Part shown: piece after piece, positions 29,055 to 37,311 of the stretch
How the letters are laid out: each line of letters starts with the position of its first letter
How positions within the stretch are numbered: position 1 is the first letter of the stretch
Origin: GAS188 sp963713805
GTDB taxonomy: Bacteria; Pseudomonadota; Alphaproteobacteria; Rhizobiales; Beijerinckiaceae
DNA length: 64,000 nucleotides
Assembly: GCA_963713805.1 (NCBI GenBank)
Contig: CAVQNF010000026.1
Location: 186,001 to 250,000, forward strand
Direction: 5' to 3'
Notes under the pieces: model-generated
What the model was told of the DNA's origin: nothing
The model's database searches: none
The model's input: the letters and a program-made list of their open reading frames with translations, nothing else
Position numbers and translations under genes: made by a program

Positions 29055-29085
29055 GACGGACGCCTCCGGGCAAGAGGCGTCCGTC
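29055..29085 (+). terminator. strong hairpin after the AT-rich gene
   Basis: gacggacgcctc (29055-29066) pairs perfectly with gaggcgtccgtc (29074-29085) around a 7-base loop, ten bases after the stop. There is no clear T run, so it may be a terminator of either strand or a boundary element. Confidence 0.6.
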
Positions 29086-29352
29086 GCTTCCACACGCGAG
29101 GGGGCCTGCCGGTAACCCCCTAATGCGCACACATCCGTCCTGAGATGCGGCTACGGCTGGCAGAATCTCACCGTGTCACGCGCATGGCTGCCTAACCATA
29201 TGGAGCGGCAAGGCCGAAATCAGCATAGTACAATTTGTCAATCATTGGAATCCCCACAATCCACAACATTGTATAACTCATTTGTGGATAACTAGTGCTC
29301 CTCCGGATACCAGCCGCTCCTACGTCGATCTCGTCGCGAGGGCCGGCGATGC
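29086..29352. other. gene-free segment with AT-rich patch and DnaA-box-like sequence
   Basis: The 267 bp between the foreign gene's hairpin and the P450 gene contain no credible frame. The right part (about 29220-29300) is AT-rich. It has an 8-bp inverted repeat, atccacaa (29259-29266) and ttgtggat (29282-29289), and a perfect match to the reverse of the DnaA box (tgtggataa, 29283-29291). It looks like part of the same inserted DNA. Confidence 0.4.
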
Positions 29353-30780
29353 TCACCGAGCCGGCCGCCGGCGCAGGATCATCGGCAAGCCGCCTTGCGG
29401 CCGCAACGTCACGCGCTGCACCGGCCGCACCTCGTGGCCCGGCTCGAGGTCGAGCCGGAAATGCCGGGCGATCGCGGCAAGCACGATGATCGCCTCCTGC
29501 AGCGCGAAGCCGGAGCCGATGCAGATGCGCGGGCCCGCGCCGAAGGGCAGATAGGCAAAGCGGTCGATCCGCGAACGCACGTCCGGGAGGAAGCGCGAAG
29601 GATCGAAGCGGTCGGGCTCGTTCCATAACCGGCGATGGCGATGCAGCACCCAGGGCGAGATCACGATCCTCGTCCTCGCATCGACCTTGTGGCCGGCAAC
29701 CCGGTCTTCGCCGATGGGTTGACGCGTGATCGAGGACGCCGGCGGATAAAGACGCAGCGCCTCCTCGATGACGGCTTTCGTGACGACGAGGCGATCGAGT
29801 GGCGCCGTCGCGGGATCATCCTTTTGCGTCTCGTCGATCTCCCGCTCGAGCCGCTCCCTCCATTCGGGCGCGAAGGAGAGAAGGAAGAGGCTCCAGGCGA
29901 GCGTGTTGGCGGTGGTCTCGTGCCCCGCCGCGATGAAGGTCGCGATATTGGCTTTCACCTCATCGGGCGCGAGGCCGTCGTCGACCTGCTCGGCTTCGAG
30001 AAGCAGCGTGAGGAGATCACGCGGGGGCTCATCGCCGCGCGCCAGAAGCTCGCGGCGGCGCGCGATGATCGTGTCGACCGCCCGGTTGAAAGTCCCGAGT
30101 GCCTCCTTGCCGTGGCCGCGCCCGAAACGGGGAAGCCAAGCGGGCAGGTCGAGCGCGTCGAAAGGATGGACGCGGCCGAGCGTATCGAGATAGCGCGTGA
30201 TCGCCTGCGCCAAGGTCGCGGGCTCGCTTGCGAGCCCGTCCGAAAAGATCGTGCGCTCGAGCACTTCGAGCGTCACATGGGTCATCTCGCGCGCCGCGTC
30301 GATGCGGTCTTCGTCGGCTAACGCCTGCCAACGCGCAACGAGCCGTTGCGCGACACCCGCCATCGCCGGCTGGAAGCTTTCGATCAGGCGCGGCGTGAAA
30401 GCGGGCGCGAGCGCGCGTCTTTGCGTTCGCCAGCTCTCGCCTTCGGCCGTGAGGAGGCCGTTGCCGAGCGCCGGCCGCAACACCCGGGTCTGCAAGACGC
30501 CCTTGCGATAGTTCCTGGCGTTGTCGACGAGCACATGCTTGATGGCGGCCGGATCGCTGACGACGCACATCGGGCCGATGATCGTGTCGCGCAGCACCAC
30601 CGGCTCCTCGAAATGCCGACGCGTCCAGATGGTGATCGGATTGTTGCGCAAGGCGCCGAGCAGCCCGAGCGCGCCCAAGGGCTTTTCGCGTGGCCGCGGC
30701 GCCGGCGGCACCCGGCGGGAATCCGGTGCCGTGGAGGCGCCGGACCTGCGCCTTGCGTCGATGTCCTTGGAGAAAGACAC
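29353..30780 (-). CDS. cytochrome P450
   Basis: A soluble bacterial P450 of about 475 residues. The I-helix oxygen-activation motif is AGHETT, the K-helix ExxR is EEALR, and the heme-ligand loop is FGAGPRICIG with the axial Cys. The 'RNYRKGVLQTRVLRPALGNG' and 'LLTAEGESWRTQRRALAPAF' blocks resemble CYP families with broad fatty-acid or terpenoid substrates, but the substrate cannot be told. I prefer the GTG at 30780, which follows a GGGGGA, to the GTG at 30819. It is divergent from ygfZ; no ferredoxin or reductase gene is adjacent, though a 7Fe ferredoxin is encoded at 8813-9163. Confidence 0.93.
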   Translation of the reverse strand: MSFSKDIDARRRSGASTAPDSRRVPPAPRPREKPLGALGLLGALRNNPITIWTRRHFEEPVVLRDTIIGPMCVVSDPAAIKHVLVDNARNYRKGVLQTRVLRPALGNGLLTAEGESWRTQRRALAPAFTPRLIESFQPAMAGVAQRLVARWQALADEDRIDAAREMTHVTLEVLERTIFSDGLASEPATLAQAITRYLDTLGRVHPFDALDLPAWLPRFGRGHGKEALGTFNRAVDTIIARRRELLARGDEPPRDLLTLLLEAEQVDDGLAPDEVKANIATFIAAGHETTANTLAWSLFLLSFAPEWRERLEREIDETQKDDPATAPLDRLVVTKAVIEEALRLYPPASSITRQPIGEDRVAGHKVDARTRIVISPWVLHRHRRLWNEPDRFDPSRFLPDVRSRIDRFAYLPFGAGPRICIGSGFALQEAIIVLAAIARHFRLDLEPGHEVRPVQRVTLRPQGGLPMILRRRPAR

Positions 30781-30926
30781 GTAATCCCCCGTGGTTTCGA
30801 GAGCTGAATCCGCAATCACTCGGCGAAAAATGCCGAAAGCTCAAGACATATGCCGTGATTGCCTGACGCTTCTTGAGCGCGGCGCGCGATCGTCCTATCG
30901 AAGGGCGCCTCAGCAAGGAATGGCCC

Positions 30927-31814
30927 ATGCCCGTCGCGCATTTGCCGGATCGCGCCGTGATCTCGATAAAGGGGGAGGATGCGGTGAGCTTTCTCGCGGG
31001 CCTCCTCACTTGCACGGTCGATGGAGGCCCGACGCCACGCTACGGCGCCCTGCTCACGCCTCAAGGCAAGATCATCGCGGATTTCTTCCTGGTCCGGCAC
31101 CAAGCGCCGCATGCTCGAGGGGGCGGCCTGGACGGCTTCCTCCTCGACGTATCGAAGCTCGTGGCGGAAGCTTTGCTGAAACGGCTCGCGCTCTACAAGC
31201 TGCGCGCCAAGGTCGCGCTCGCCGATCTTTCAGCCGAGCTCGGCGTCCTCGCGGCCTGGAAAACAGCGGCGCCCGCGCCGGCCGGCGCCATGAGCTTCCC
31301 CGATCCGCGCTTTGCGCCGATGGGGCAGCGCCTCATCGTGCCCTCCACCGCGCTTGCCCAGCTCGCCGATGCGTCCCCCGCCGATTACGACAGCCACCGC
31401 ATCGACCTGGCGATGCCTCAAGGCGGACGCGACTTCAGCTTTGGGGACGCCTTTCCGCATGAAGCCTGCATGGACCAGCTCGGCGGCGTCGATTTCGACA
31501 AGGGATGCTATGTCGGCCAGGAAGTGGTGTCGCGAACGCAGCACCGAGGTTCCGCGCGCACCCGCATCGCGGCTTTGCGCTTTGCCGGCATGAGTCCCGC
31601 GGAAAGGGCCGAGATCAGGGCCGGGGAGAAAGCGCTCGGACGCGTCGGCTCGGTCGACCCCGCGCGCGGTCGCGGCATCGCGATGATCCGCCTCGACCGG
31701 CTCGCGGACGCATTTGCGCAAAATCTCCCCTTGCGGGCAGACGAGGCGCTCTTGCGCGCCGAAAAGCCGGCCTGGGCGAGCTACGCCTTCCCGCCCGTGG
31801 AGGAGAGAGGATGA
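30927..31814 (+). CDS. ygfZ: folate-binding protein YgfZ (iron-sulfur cluster repair/assembly)
   Basis: The 295-residue protein, with the ATG at 30927 and AAGGA seven bases upstream, belongs to the GcvT-like YgfZ/IBA57 family. The diagnostic K-G-C-Y-x-G-Q-E loop is present (FDKGCYVGQEVVSRTQHRG), with the 'LLTPQGKIIADFFLVR' block near the N-terminus. The protein uses tetrahydrofolate in maturation or repair of some Fe-S enzymes. Its stop overlaps the tag start (ATGA), so the two are translationally coupled. Confidence 0.93.
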   Translation: MPVAHLPDRAVISIKGEDAVSFLAGLLTCTVDGGPTPRYGALLTPQGKIIADFFLVRHQAPHARGGGLDGFLLDVSKLVAEALLKRLALYKLRAKVALADLSAELGVLAAWKTAAPAPAGAMSFPDPRFAPMGQRLIVPSTALAQLADASPADYDSHRIDLAMPQGGRDFSFGDAFPHEACMDQLGGVDFDKGCYVGQEVVSRTQHRGSARTRIAALRFAGMSPAERAEIRAGEKALGRVGSVDPARGRGIAMIRLDRLADAFAQNLPLRADEALLRAEKPAWASYAFPPVEERG

Positions 31815-32440
31815 GCACGATCGAGCCTGCTGACGGACGAACGCGCTGCTCCTGGCCGGGCGCGGATCCGCTCTATGTCGCTTATCACGATACCGATTGG
31901 GGTGTCCCCGAACGCGACAGCCGCGCGCTCTTCGAGAAATTGCTGCTCGACGGTTTCCAGGCCGGCCTTTCCTGGATCACGATCTTGAGGAAACGCGAGA
32001 ATTTCCGCCGCGCCTTCGACGGCTTCGAGCCGCGACGCCTGGCGCGCTATGGAGACAGGAAGGTCGCGGCGCTCATGGAAGACGCCGGCATCGTGCGCAA
32101 CCGCGCCAAGATCGAGGGCGCCATCCTCTCGGCGCGCGCCTATATCGAGCTTGCGCAGAGCCGCGATTTTTCCGAATTCGTCTGGGATTTCGTCGACGGC
32201 GAGCCGGTGCAGAATTCCTGGCGCGAGCGCAGCGAGGTGCCGGTCGAAACCGAGACCTCGCGCCGGCTTTCGAAGGCGCTTTCACAGAAGGGTTTCAAGT
32301 TCTGCGGACCGACCATCGTCTACGCCTTCATGCAAGCGGTCGGCATGGTCAACGATCATTTCGTCGACTGCTTCCGCCATGCCGAATGCGCGGCCTTGGC
32401 CGCGCCGAGGCGTGGGAAGGCCAAGCGGAAAGGCAGATGA
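31811..32440 (+). CDS. tag: DNA-3-methyladenine glycosylase I
   Basis: A 209-residue Tag enzyme that excises 3-methyladenine from alkylated DNA. The zinc-snap residues of the family are visible: Cys and His at the N-terminus (RCSWPGADPLYVAYHDTDWG) and the C-terminal H-x3-C (NDHFVDCFRH). The helix-hairpin region includes 'LLDGFQAGLSWITILRKREN'. The ATG overlaps the ygfZ stop. Confidence 0.96.
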   Translation: MSTIEPADGRTRCSWPGADPLYVAYHDTDWGVPERDSRALFEKLLLDGFQAGLSWITILRKRENFRRAFDGFEPRRLARYGDRKVAALMEDAGIVRNRAKIEGAILSARAYIELAQSRDFSEFVWDFVDGEPVQNSWRERSEVPVETETSRRLSKALSQKGFKFCGPTIVYAFMQAVGMVNDHFVDCFRHAECAALAAPRRGKAKRKGR

Positions 32441-32533
32441 TTTGCGCCTGTTGAACGGCTCACCTTGCCGTCGCGTCTCGCCGGGCTCGAGCCTGCCCGG
32501 GCGCGAGCCTCTCCTCTCGGGCAAAGCCCTCGC

Positions 32534-33184
32534 GTGATCCTCGTGCCGAAACCATCGCCCGCCCTTGCCTCAGCCTCGGCTCGCGCCTGGCAGCGCATGC
32601 TTTCGGGACGCAGGCTCGACCTGCTCGACCCCTCTGCGCTCGACATCGAGATCGAGGATATCGCGCATGGGCTTGCCCGCACCGCCCGCTGGAACGGCCA
32701 GACGAGGGGCCGGCACATTTTCTCCGTCGCGCAGCACACGCTTCTGGTCGAGGCGCTGCTTGCCATGCAGGAGCCCGGCGCCTCGGCGCAGCTACAGCTC
32801 GCCGCCCTGCTCCACGATGCGGCCGAATATGTGATCGGAGACCTGATCTCGCCCTTCAAGGCGATGCTGTCGGAGGATTACAGGGAGGCGGAGCGACGCA
32901 TCATGAAGGCGGTGCATCTGCGCTTTGGGCTTCCCGTGGTGCTTGCCCCTCGCATGGCGAAGGCCATCAAGCGTGCCGACGGAACCGCCGCTTTCCTCGA
33001 AGCGGTCAATCTCGCGGGCTTCTCGCTCGCCGAAGCCAAGCGCTATTTTCCGCGCCCCGAAATGCCGGCGCCTCTCGACGACGAATTCCTGGCCTCCTGG
33101 TCCGCCGCGAAGGCGACGCGACGCTTCCTCGAGCATTTCGCGAAAATCAGCGAGGCGATGTCTCGCCTGCCCGCGCCCCGGTGA
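32534..33184 (+). CDS. HD-domain hydrolase, YfbR/5'-nucleotidase-like
   Basis: About 216 residues from the GTG at 32534, with the family start 'RAWQRMLSGRRLDLLDPSAL' soon after. HD-superfamily metal ligands are seen as His in 'FSVAQHTLLVEAL' and the HD pair in 'LAALLHDAAEYVIGDL', followed by an Asp in 'AIKRADGTAAF'. The family acts on nucleotides or related phosphates; the substrate here is not known. It follows tag by about 90 bp on the same strand and may share its transcript. Confidence 0.87.
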   Translation: MILVPKPSPALASASARAWQRMLSGRRLDLLDPSALDIEIEDIAHGLARTARWNGQTRGRHIFSVAQHTLLVEALLAMQEPGASAQLQLAALLHDAAEYVIGDLISPFKAMLSEDYREAERRIMKAVHLRFGLPVVLAPRMAKAIKRADGTAAFLEAVNLAGFSLAEAKRYFPRPEMPAPLDDEFLASWSAAKATRRFLEHFAKISEAMSRLPAPR

Positions 33185-33300
33185 TCGGAGCGGCACGCTT
33201 CGGAGCCGCGAGCACGAGCACCACATGGGCTGCCCCAGGCTTGCCATCGTATCGTCGCGCGAATCGGCGATAAGGCCGGCGCCATCGGAAGGGCCTCGAA

Positions 33301-33813
33301 ATGTCCACCCTGCATGTCTGTCCGTTGTCACACCTGCACACCACCGTCGAGGCGACGGGCGCTTCGCATATCGTCACGCTCATCGGGGCAAACACCATCG
33401 TCGAGCGGCCGATCTGCGTCTCGGCCGATCGGCATCTGTTCATCGCGGTCTCCGACATCGCCGAGCCTGCCGAGGGCATGATCCTGCCGGGTCACACGCA
33501 TGTGGAGCAGTTGCTTGCCTTCGTGCGCGGTTGGGACCGCGCAGCCCCCATGGTGATCCATTGCTATGCGGGGATCAGCCGCTCGACGGCGGCGGCTTTC
33601 ATCGCCGCCTGCGCGCTCGCGCCTCAACGCGACGAGGGCATGATCGCGCGGCGCTTGCGTGCAGCATCCGCGAGTGCCACACCCAATCCCCGCCTCGTCG
33701 CGGTCGCCGACCAGCTTCTGTGCCGGGACGGGCGCATGATCACCGCGGTCGCGGCGATCGGTCGCGGCGAGTTCGCGAGCGAGGGCAGGCCCTTCGCCTT
33801 GCCGATCGCATGA
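33301..33813 (+). CDS. tyrosine/dual-specificity protein phosphatase family protein
   Basis: The 170-residue protein has the C-x5-R phosphate loop HCYAGISRST near residue 84 and an upstream Asp-containing loop (FIAVSDIAEPAEG). This is the pattern of the small cytoplasmic tyrosine phosphatase-like proteins of Hyphomicrobiales. The substrate is not known. It stands about 115 bp after the HD gene on the same strand and converges with the anti-sigma gene. Confidence 0.88.
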   Translation: MSTLHVCPLSHLHTTVEATGASHIVTLIGANTIVERPICVSADRHLFIAVSDIAEPAEGMILPGHTHVEQLLAFVRGWDRAAPMVIHCYAGISRSTAAAFIAACALAPQRDEGMIARRLRAASASATPNPRLVAVADQLLCRDGRMITAVAAIGRGEFASEGRPFALPIA

Positions 33814-33937
33814 AGCCCCGGCACCGTCCGAGCCCTGGGTGAAGCGCAGCCGGGTTCCTCCTTGAGCCGACCCGCGACGAAAGACGAAAATCAGCCTGCC
33901 TGGCGCGGCCGACCCTGGGCCCATCGTGAAGCCGGGC

Positions 33938-34669
33938 TCAAGGCGCTGCGCGAATAAGCTTCCCGCTCCACAAAGGCGCGCTCGTCGGCTTTCCGGAGGG
34001 CGAGCCTCCTCGTGGTTCGAGCGTCATGGCATAGACGGCGTTCTCGACGACCGCCGGATCGTAGCCCGAAAGCGCGGGCCGCACGGTGAAGCCCTGATCC
34101 GCGATCACGCCGAGGGATTTCGGTGCGCCGAGCTTGTCGGCGATCATCCACAATTCGTAGCTCTTGTCGGGCTGGCGCTCGGCCGCGACCGGCCGAACCG
34201 TCAACAGGCGAGAATTGAGGTCGATCTCAACGAGGAAGGCTGGCGAGGCGGCGTCTTTCTGCAACACGGCGACGAAATTCGAAGGCCCCGCGCTTCGCAG
34301 CATCTCCTGACGAAGCAAGTCCTGGCGAATGAGGCCGATGGCGAGCGCTGCGGCGAGCGCGCCGCCCGCGAAGGCCGCGGCCCGCCACCGGCGCAAGCGT
34401 CGCGAGAGCTCGATGACCTCGGCGCGGGCCGGGTCTTCTGCGGAGCGTCCTTCGATCGCGCTCTCGATGCGGGCAAAAAGCCCGACCGACGGCTCGACCG
34501 CGGGCGCGCCTTCGTCGAGCGGAGCGAGGCGGCGCTCCCAGGCGAGGATCGCCGCGTCGAGCGCCGGCTCGCGCGATCTTCGGGCGCCGACGGCCGCGCG
34601 TTCGGCAGCGTCGAGCGTGCCCAGCACATATTCGCCGGCCAGCGCCTCGATGTCGTCCGCGTCGCTCAT
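33938..34669 (-). CDS. RskA-like anti-sigma factor
   Basis: Starting at the ATG at 34669, which overlaps the sigma-factor stop (ATGA), the protein has 243 residues. The N-terminal cytoplasmic zinc-finger-like anti-sigma region begins 'DDIEALAGEYVLGTLDAAER', one transmembrane helix follows (AAAFAGGALAAALAIGLI), and the periplasmic RskA domain contains 'ERQPDKSYELWMIADKLGAP' and 'GFTVRPALSGYDPAVVENAV'. It should hold the adjacent ECF sigma factor at the membrane until a periplasmic signal triggers its release by proteolysis. Confidence 0.92.
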   Translation of the reverse strand: MSDADDIEALAGEYVLGTLDAAERAAVGARRSREPALDAAILAWERRLAPLDEGAPAVEPSVGLFARIESAIEGRSAEDPARAEVIELSRRLRRWRAAAFAGGALAAALAIGLIRQDLLRQEMLRSAGPSNFVAVLQKDAASPAFLVEIDLNSRLLTVRPVAAERQPDKSYELWMIADKLGAPKSLGVIADQGFTVRPALSGYDPAVVENAVYAMTLEPRGGSPSGKPTSAPLWSGKLIRAAP

Positions 34670-35211
34670 GATGCGAGACATAGCCGAAGCTGCGCCAACG
34701 CGCGATGCAGCCAGGTCTTGATGGTGGGCACCGGGGCGCCGAAGCGAGCCGCCAGGGCCTCGCGGCTGGAGCCATGGCAATAGGCGAGGAGCACCATCTG
34801 CCGCCTGGGCGCGTCGAGCTTCCCGAGGCAGGCGAGAAGGCGGCCGAGATTCTCGCTGCGCTCGCGCGTCCCGAGCGGATCGGGACTTTCGGCGGCAGGC
34901 TCGAAGTCCTGCGGCAGATCCTCGATCGACAGCGCCGGCTTTCGTCGCAATTCATCGAGCGCCCGATTGCGGACGATCGCGGCCATCCAGGTTATTGCCG
35001 AGGCCTTGCGCGCATCGAACTCGCCGGCGCGCTGCCACAGCTTGGCAAAGACCTCCTGAAGGATGTCCTCCGCGAGATCGCGCCGACGCAAGAGGCGCAG
35101 CGCGATGCCGAAGAGCTTAGCGCCGGTCAAACGATAGAGCTCGGCGAAGGCAGCCTTGTCCTTGCGCGCGACCCGCGCCATCAGCTCGCCGATCTCCTCG
35201 GATGCGGTCAT
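34666..35211 (-). CDS. ECF sigma factor, SigK-like
   Basis: A 181-residue sigma-70 family protein from the ATG at 35211. Region 2 is 'AFAELYRLTGAKLFGIALRL' with DLAEDILQEVFAKLW (-10 recognition and melting), and region 4 'SREALAARFGAPVPTIKTWL' is the -35 helix-turn-helix. The pairing with an RskA-like anti-sigma gene by a 4-bp overlap and with a fasciclin gene upstream recalls the mycobacterial SigK-RskA system. A TGAAAC-N16-CG sequence lies in its own leader and also before the fasciclin gene, suggesting autoregulation. Confidence 0.93.
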   Translation of the reverse strand: MTASEEIGELMARVARKDKAAFAELYRLTGAKLFGIALRLLRRRDLAEDILQEVFAKLWQRAGEFDARKASAITWMAAIVRNRALDELRRKPALSIEDLPQDFEPAAESPDPLGTRERSENLGRLLACLGKLDAPRRQMVLLAYCHGSSREALAARFGAPVPTIKTWLHRALAQLRLCLAS

Positions 35212-35308
35212 GGTTCCCGTCCAGCGCGGCCGTGCTGCCCGCCCGTGCAATGCAGGATTACCGATCGAGACGAACGACCATGCGGCTACTCATCGTCGTC
35301 CTGACTGG

Positions 35309-35377
35309 ACTTGGTCTGATTTGGCGTGACTTGACGTGACTTGGCGTAACTTGGCCTACTTGGCCGACTTGGCCCGA
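35309..35377 (+). repeat. seven short tandem repeats (9-10 bp) in the sigma-factor leader
   Basis: Units of the form TTGGCGTGAC repeat at 10-bp steps from 35311 to 35350, then at 9-bp steps to about 35377, with one to four mismatches each. They lie between the candidate sigma promoter and its start codon. Confidence 0.85.
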
Positions 35378-35398
35378 GCCATCCACGTCCCTGTTTCA
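35371..35398 (-). promoter_or_regulatory. candidate ECF promoter for the sigma/anti-sigma genes
   Basis: On the minus strand TGAAAC (35398-35393) is followed after 16 bases by CGGGCC (35376-35371). The -35-like element and spacing match those before the fasciclin gene; the -10 match is weak. Confidence 0.35.
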
Positions 35399-35494
35399 AC
35401 AGTATAGACGCCGATGGTCGGGCCAAGCAGGACGCAATCAAAGTACACGGGCTTATCGGGTAAAGCTATCGCACCCGATTTTCTCGCCCTTCGC

Positions 35495-36070
35495 TCAGGG
35501 CAGCATCACCTTGTTCACCACATGGATCACGCCATTCGACTGGAAGACGTCCGCGATGGTGATCATCGCGACATCACCCTTGTCGTCGGTCACCGTGAGG
35601 TGGCGATTGCCATTGCGCATCACGGTGAGGCCGTCGCCTTCCACGGTCTTGACCATTGCCTTGCCGCCGCCCTTGTCGACCATCTCTGCCAGGTCCTGCG
35701 CGGAAAGCCTGCCGGGCACGACATGGTAGGTGAGGATCTTGGCGAGCGTCGGCTTGTTCTCGGGCTTGACGAGATTCTCGACAGTGCCGGCCGGCAGCTT
35801 CCCGAATGCCTCGTTGGTGGGCGCGAAGACCGTGAACGGCCCGGGGCCCGCGAGCGTGTCGACGAGACCCGCCGCTTTCACGGCCGCGACGAGCGTCGTG
35901 TGGTCCTTCGAATTCACGGCATTCTCGATGATGTTTTTCGAAGGATACATGGGCGCGCCGCCGACCATCACGGTCCTTTCGGCAAAGCCGCGTGTCGGAT
36001 TGAGAGCGAAGCCGGCCGCCGTGAGCGCGATCGCGATTTCGGCGAACCGTACGCTTTTCCTTGAGAGCAT
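35495..36070 (-). CDS. exported fasciclin-domain protein
   Basis: A 191-residue secreted protein: the N-terminal signal peptide (VRFAEIAIALTAAGFALNP) is followed by a single FAS1 domain with the H1 region 'GPGPFTVFAPTNEAFGKLPA', the YH motif in 'KILTYHVVPG' and the H2 region 'GVIHVVNKVMLP'. FAS1 proteins act in the periplasm or at the surface, often in adhesion, but the role here is unknown. It lies upstream of and parallel to the ECF sigma/anti-sigma pair. In mycobacteria SigK controls the fasciclin proteins MPT70 and MPT83, so regulation by the neighbouring sigma factor is a reasonable inference. Confidence 0.93.
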   Translation of the reverse strand: MLSRKSVRFAEIAIALTAAGFALNPTRGFAERTVMVGGAPMYPSKNIIENAVNSKDHTTLVAAVKAAGLVDTLAGPGPFTVFAPTNEAFGKLPAGTVENLVKPENKPTLAKILTYHVVPGRLSAQDLAEMVDKGGGKAMVKTVEGDGLTVMRNGNRHLTVTDDKGDVAMITIADVFQSNGVIHVVNKVMLP

Positions 36071-36127
36071 GCTGGTCGTCCTTCTGTTGCTTGTTCCGCC
36101 TCACGCCGCAAGGGCGAGGACCACGAA

Positions 36128-36155
36128 GCTACGAGGACCCATCCGCGAAGTTTCA
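36128..36155 (-). promoter_or_regulatory. candidate ECF promoter of the fasciclin gene, with AAGTTTC repeats
   Basis: On the minus strand TGAAAC (36155-36150) precedes CGTAGC (36133-36128) by 16 bases. Two more GAAACTT copies lie further upstream, at 36176-36170 and 36193-36187. The spacing is right for an ECF promoter. Confidence 0.4.
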
Positions 36156-36343
36156 GCGCCGAAGAACTAAAGTTTCGGCACCGAACAAGTTTCGTAACGT
36201 GGATGTGAGCAAAGTCCTGGCCGGGCTTGCCCCCGCCAGCCACCTCTTTGCCGCATAATCAGGGATGACGACAGCTCAGCCCGTCATGATGATGGCCAGG
36301 GAACATGGCTTGGTGGCGACGCACCGGAGCCGGATTCGTTCGG

Positions 36344-36357
36344 GGATCATGCTCTAG
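36344..36357. repeat. short dispersed repeat (ctagagcatgatcc), supplies the stop of the RraA-like gene
   Basis: Read on the minus strand, the last codons are followed directly by ctagagcatgatcc, whose TAG is the stop codon. The same core occurs at 48305-48320 and 61675-61691. This is a common intergenic repeat core of Hyphomicrobiales. Confidence 0.6.
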
Positions 36358-37055
36358 CTGACGATCTTCTCCATCTCGGACCAGGCTCGCTTCAGGGCCT
36401 CGACATTGAAGCTCTTTTCATGCGCGGCCTCGATCACCGGACGTTCGCGGCGCGCCACGAGATCGATCGCATGCGCGAGGCGCCCGACCATATCGGCCGG
36501 CACGACCACCGCGCCGTGACGATCCCCATGCACGAGATCGCCGGGCTTCACCCGCATGCCGAGCACATCGACCGGCACGTCGATCGCGGTCAAATGCACA
36601 TGCGCATGGCTCGGCATCACCGAACCCGCGAGCAATTGGAAATCCTTGTCCATCGTGCCGAGGTCGCGGATCGAGCCGTTGGTGATGCCACCCGCGACCT
36701 TGAGGCCGCGATGGATCGCGACCTGCACCTCGCCCCAGAAGGCGGCAAGGCCGCATTCCTCATCCTTGTCCTCGATCACGACCACCGCGGGATGGGGCTT
36801 TGCCGCCACATATTCGTAATAGGCGAGGCGGCGCGCCTTGATGACGTCGGCCGATTCGCGCGGCGCCGAAACGCCGGCGATCGTCGCCGTCCTCGCATAG
36901 CCGACGATCGGCGGCAGCGCCGGATCGGCGGCGACCATGGGCTTGCGCGTGAAGCCCTCGCCGAGGCGGCGTCCGGCGACGAGCTCGAGCGCATTGCAGA
37001 TGGTCGGCGTGTCGACGGAGCGCATCAGGCTCAACAGCATGTCGTCGGCTGGCAT
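36354..37055 (-). CDS. RraA-like / 4-hydroxy-4-methyl-2-oxoglutarate aldolase family protein
   Basis: From the ATG at 37055, with AAAGGA eight bases upstream, the protein has 233 residues. It has the family blocks 'DTPTICNALELVAGRR', 'AAFWGEVQVAIHRGLKVAGG', 'GITNGSIRDL' (the Arg/Asp active-site region of HMG/CHA aldolases), 'HVHLTAIDVPVDVLGMRVKP' and 'PGDLVHGDRHGAVVVP'. Proteins of this fold are either class II pyruvate aldolases or RNase E inhibitors. The intact catalytic Arg/Asp and 233-residue length favour an aldolase-like enzyme, but the substrate is unknown. Confidence 0.88.
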   Translation of the reverse strand: MPADDMLLSLMRSVDTPTICNALELVAGRRLGEGFTRKPMVAADPALPPIVGYARTATIAGVSAPRESADVIKARRLAYYEYVAAKPHPAVVVIEDKDEECGLAAFWGEVQVAIHRGLKVAGGITNGSIRDLGTMDKDFQLLAGSVMPSHAHVHLTAIDVPVDVLGMRVKPGDLVHGDRHGAVVVPADMVGRLAHAIDLVARRERPVIEAAHEKSFNVEALKRAWSEMEKIVS

Positions 37056-37311
37056 CAGGGGTCCTTTCGAATGATCCTTGGCGAGGTGGCGAATGAGGAG
37101 CCGTGCCCCGTGGCGACCTATCCGAGGGGGGCATTCGACGCAAGGAAATGTACGGACCTCTCGACGACGAAAGGGTCGAAAGGATGAGCGGCAGGGCGCC
37201 GCCTCGGCGAAGGGAGAGCTTGCTTTCAGACATCGGGCGGGCGCGGCGATCTCGCGCATGCAACGTGCGAAGGTCTGGCGCCTTTTGCCCTCCCCTGCGC
37301 GAGAACGCCCG

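Noticed and set aside
29220..29300. Chromosomal replication origin
   Set aside because: Only one perfect DnaA box, and none of the genes usually near alphaproteobacterial oriC are adjacent.
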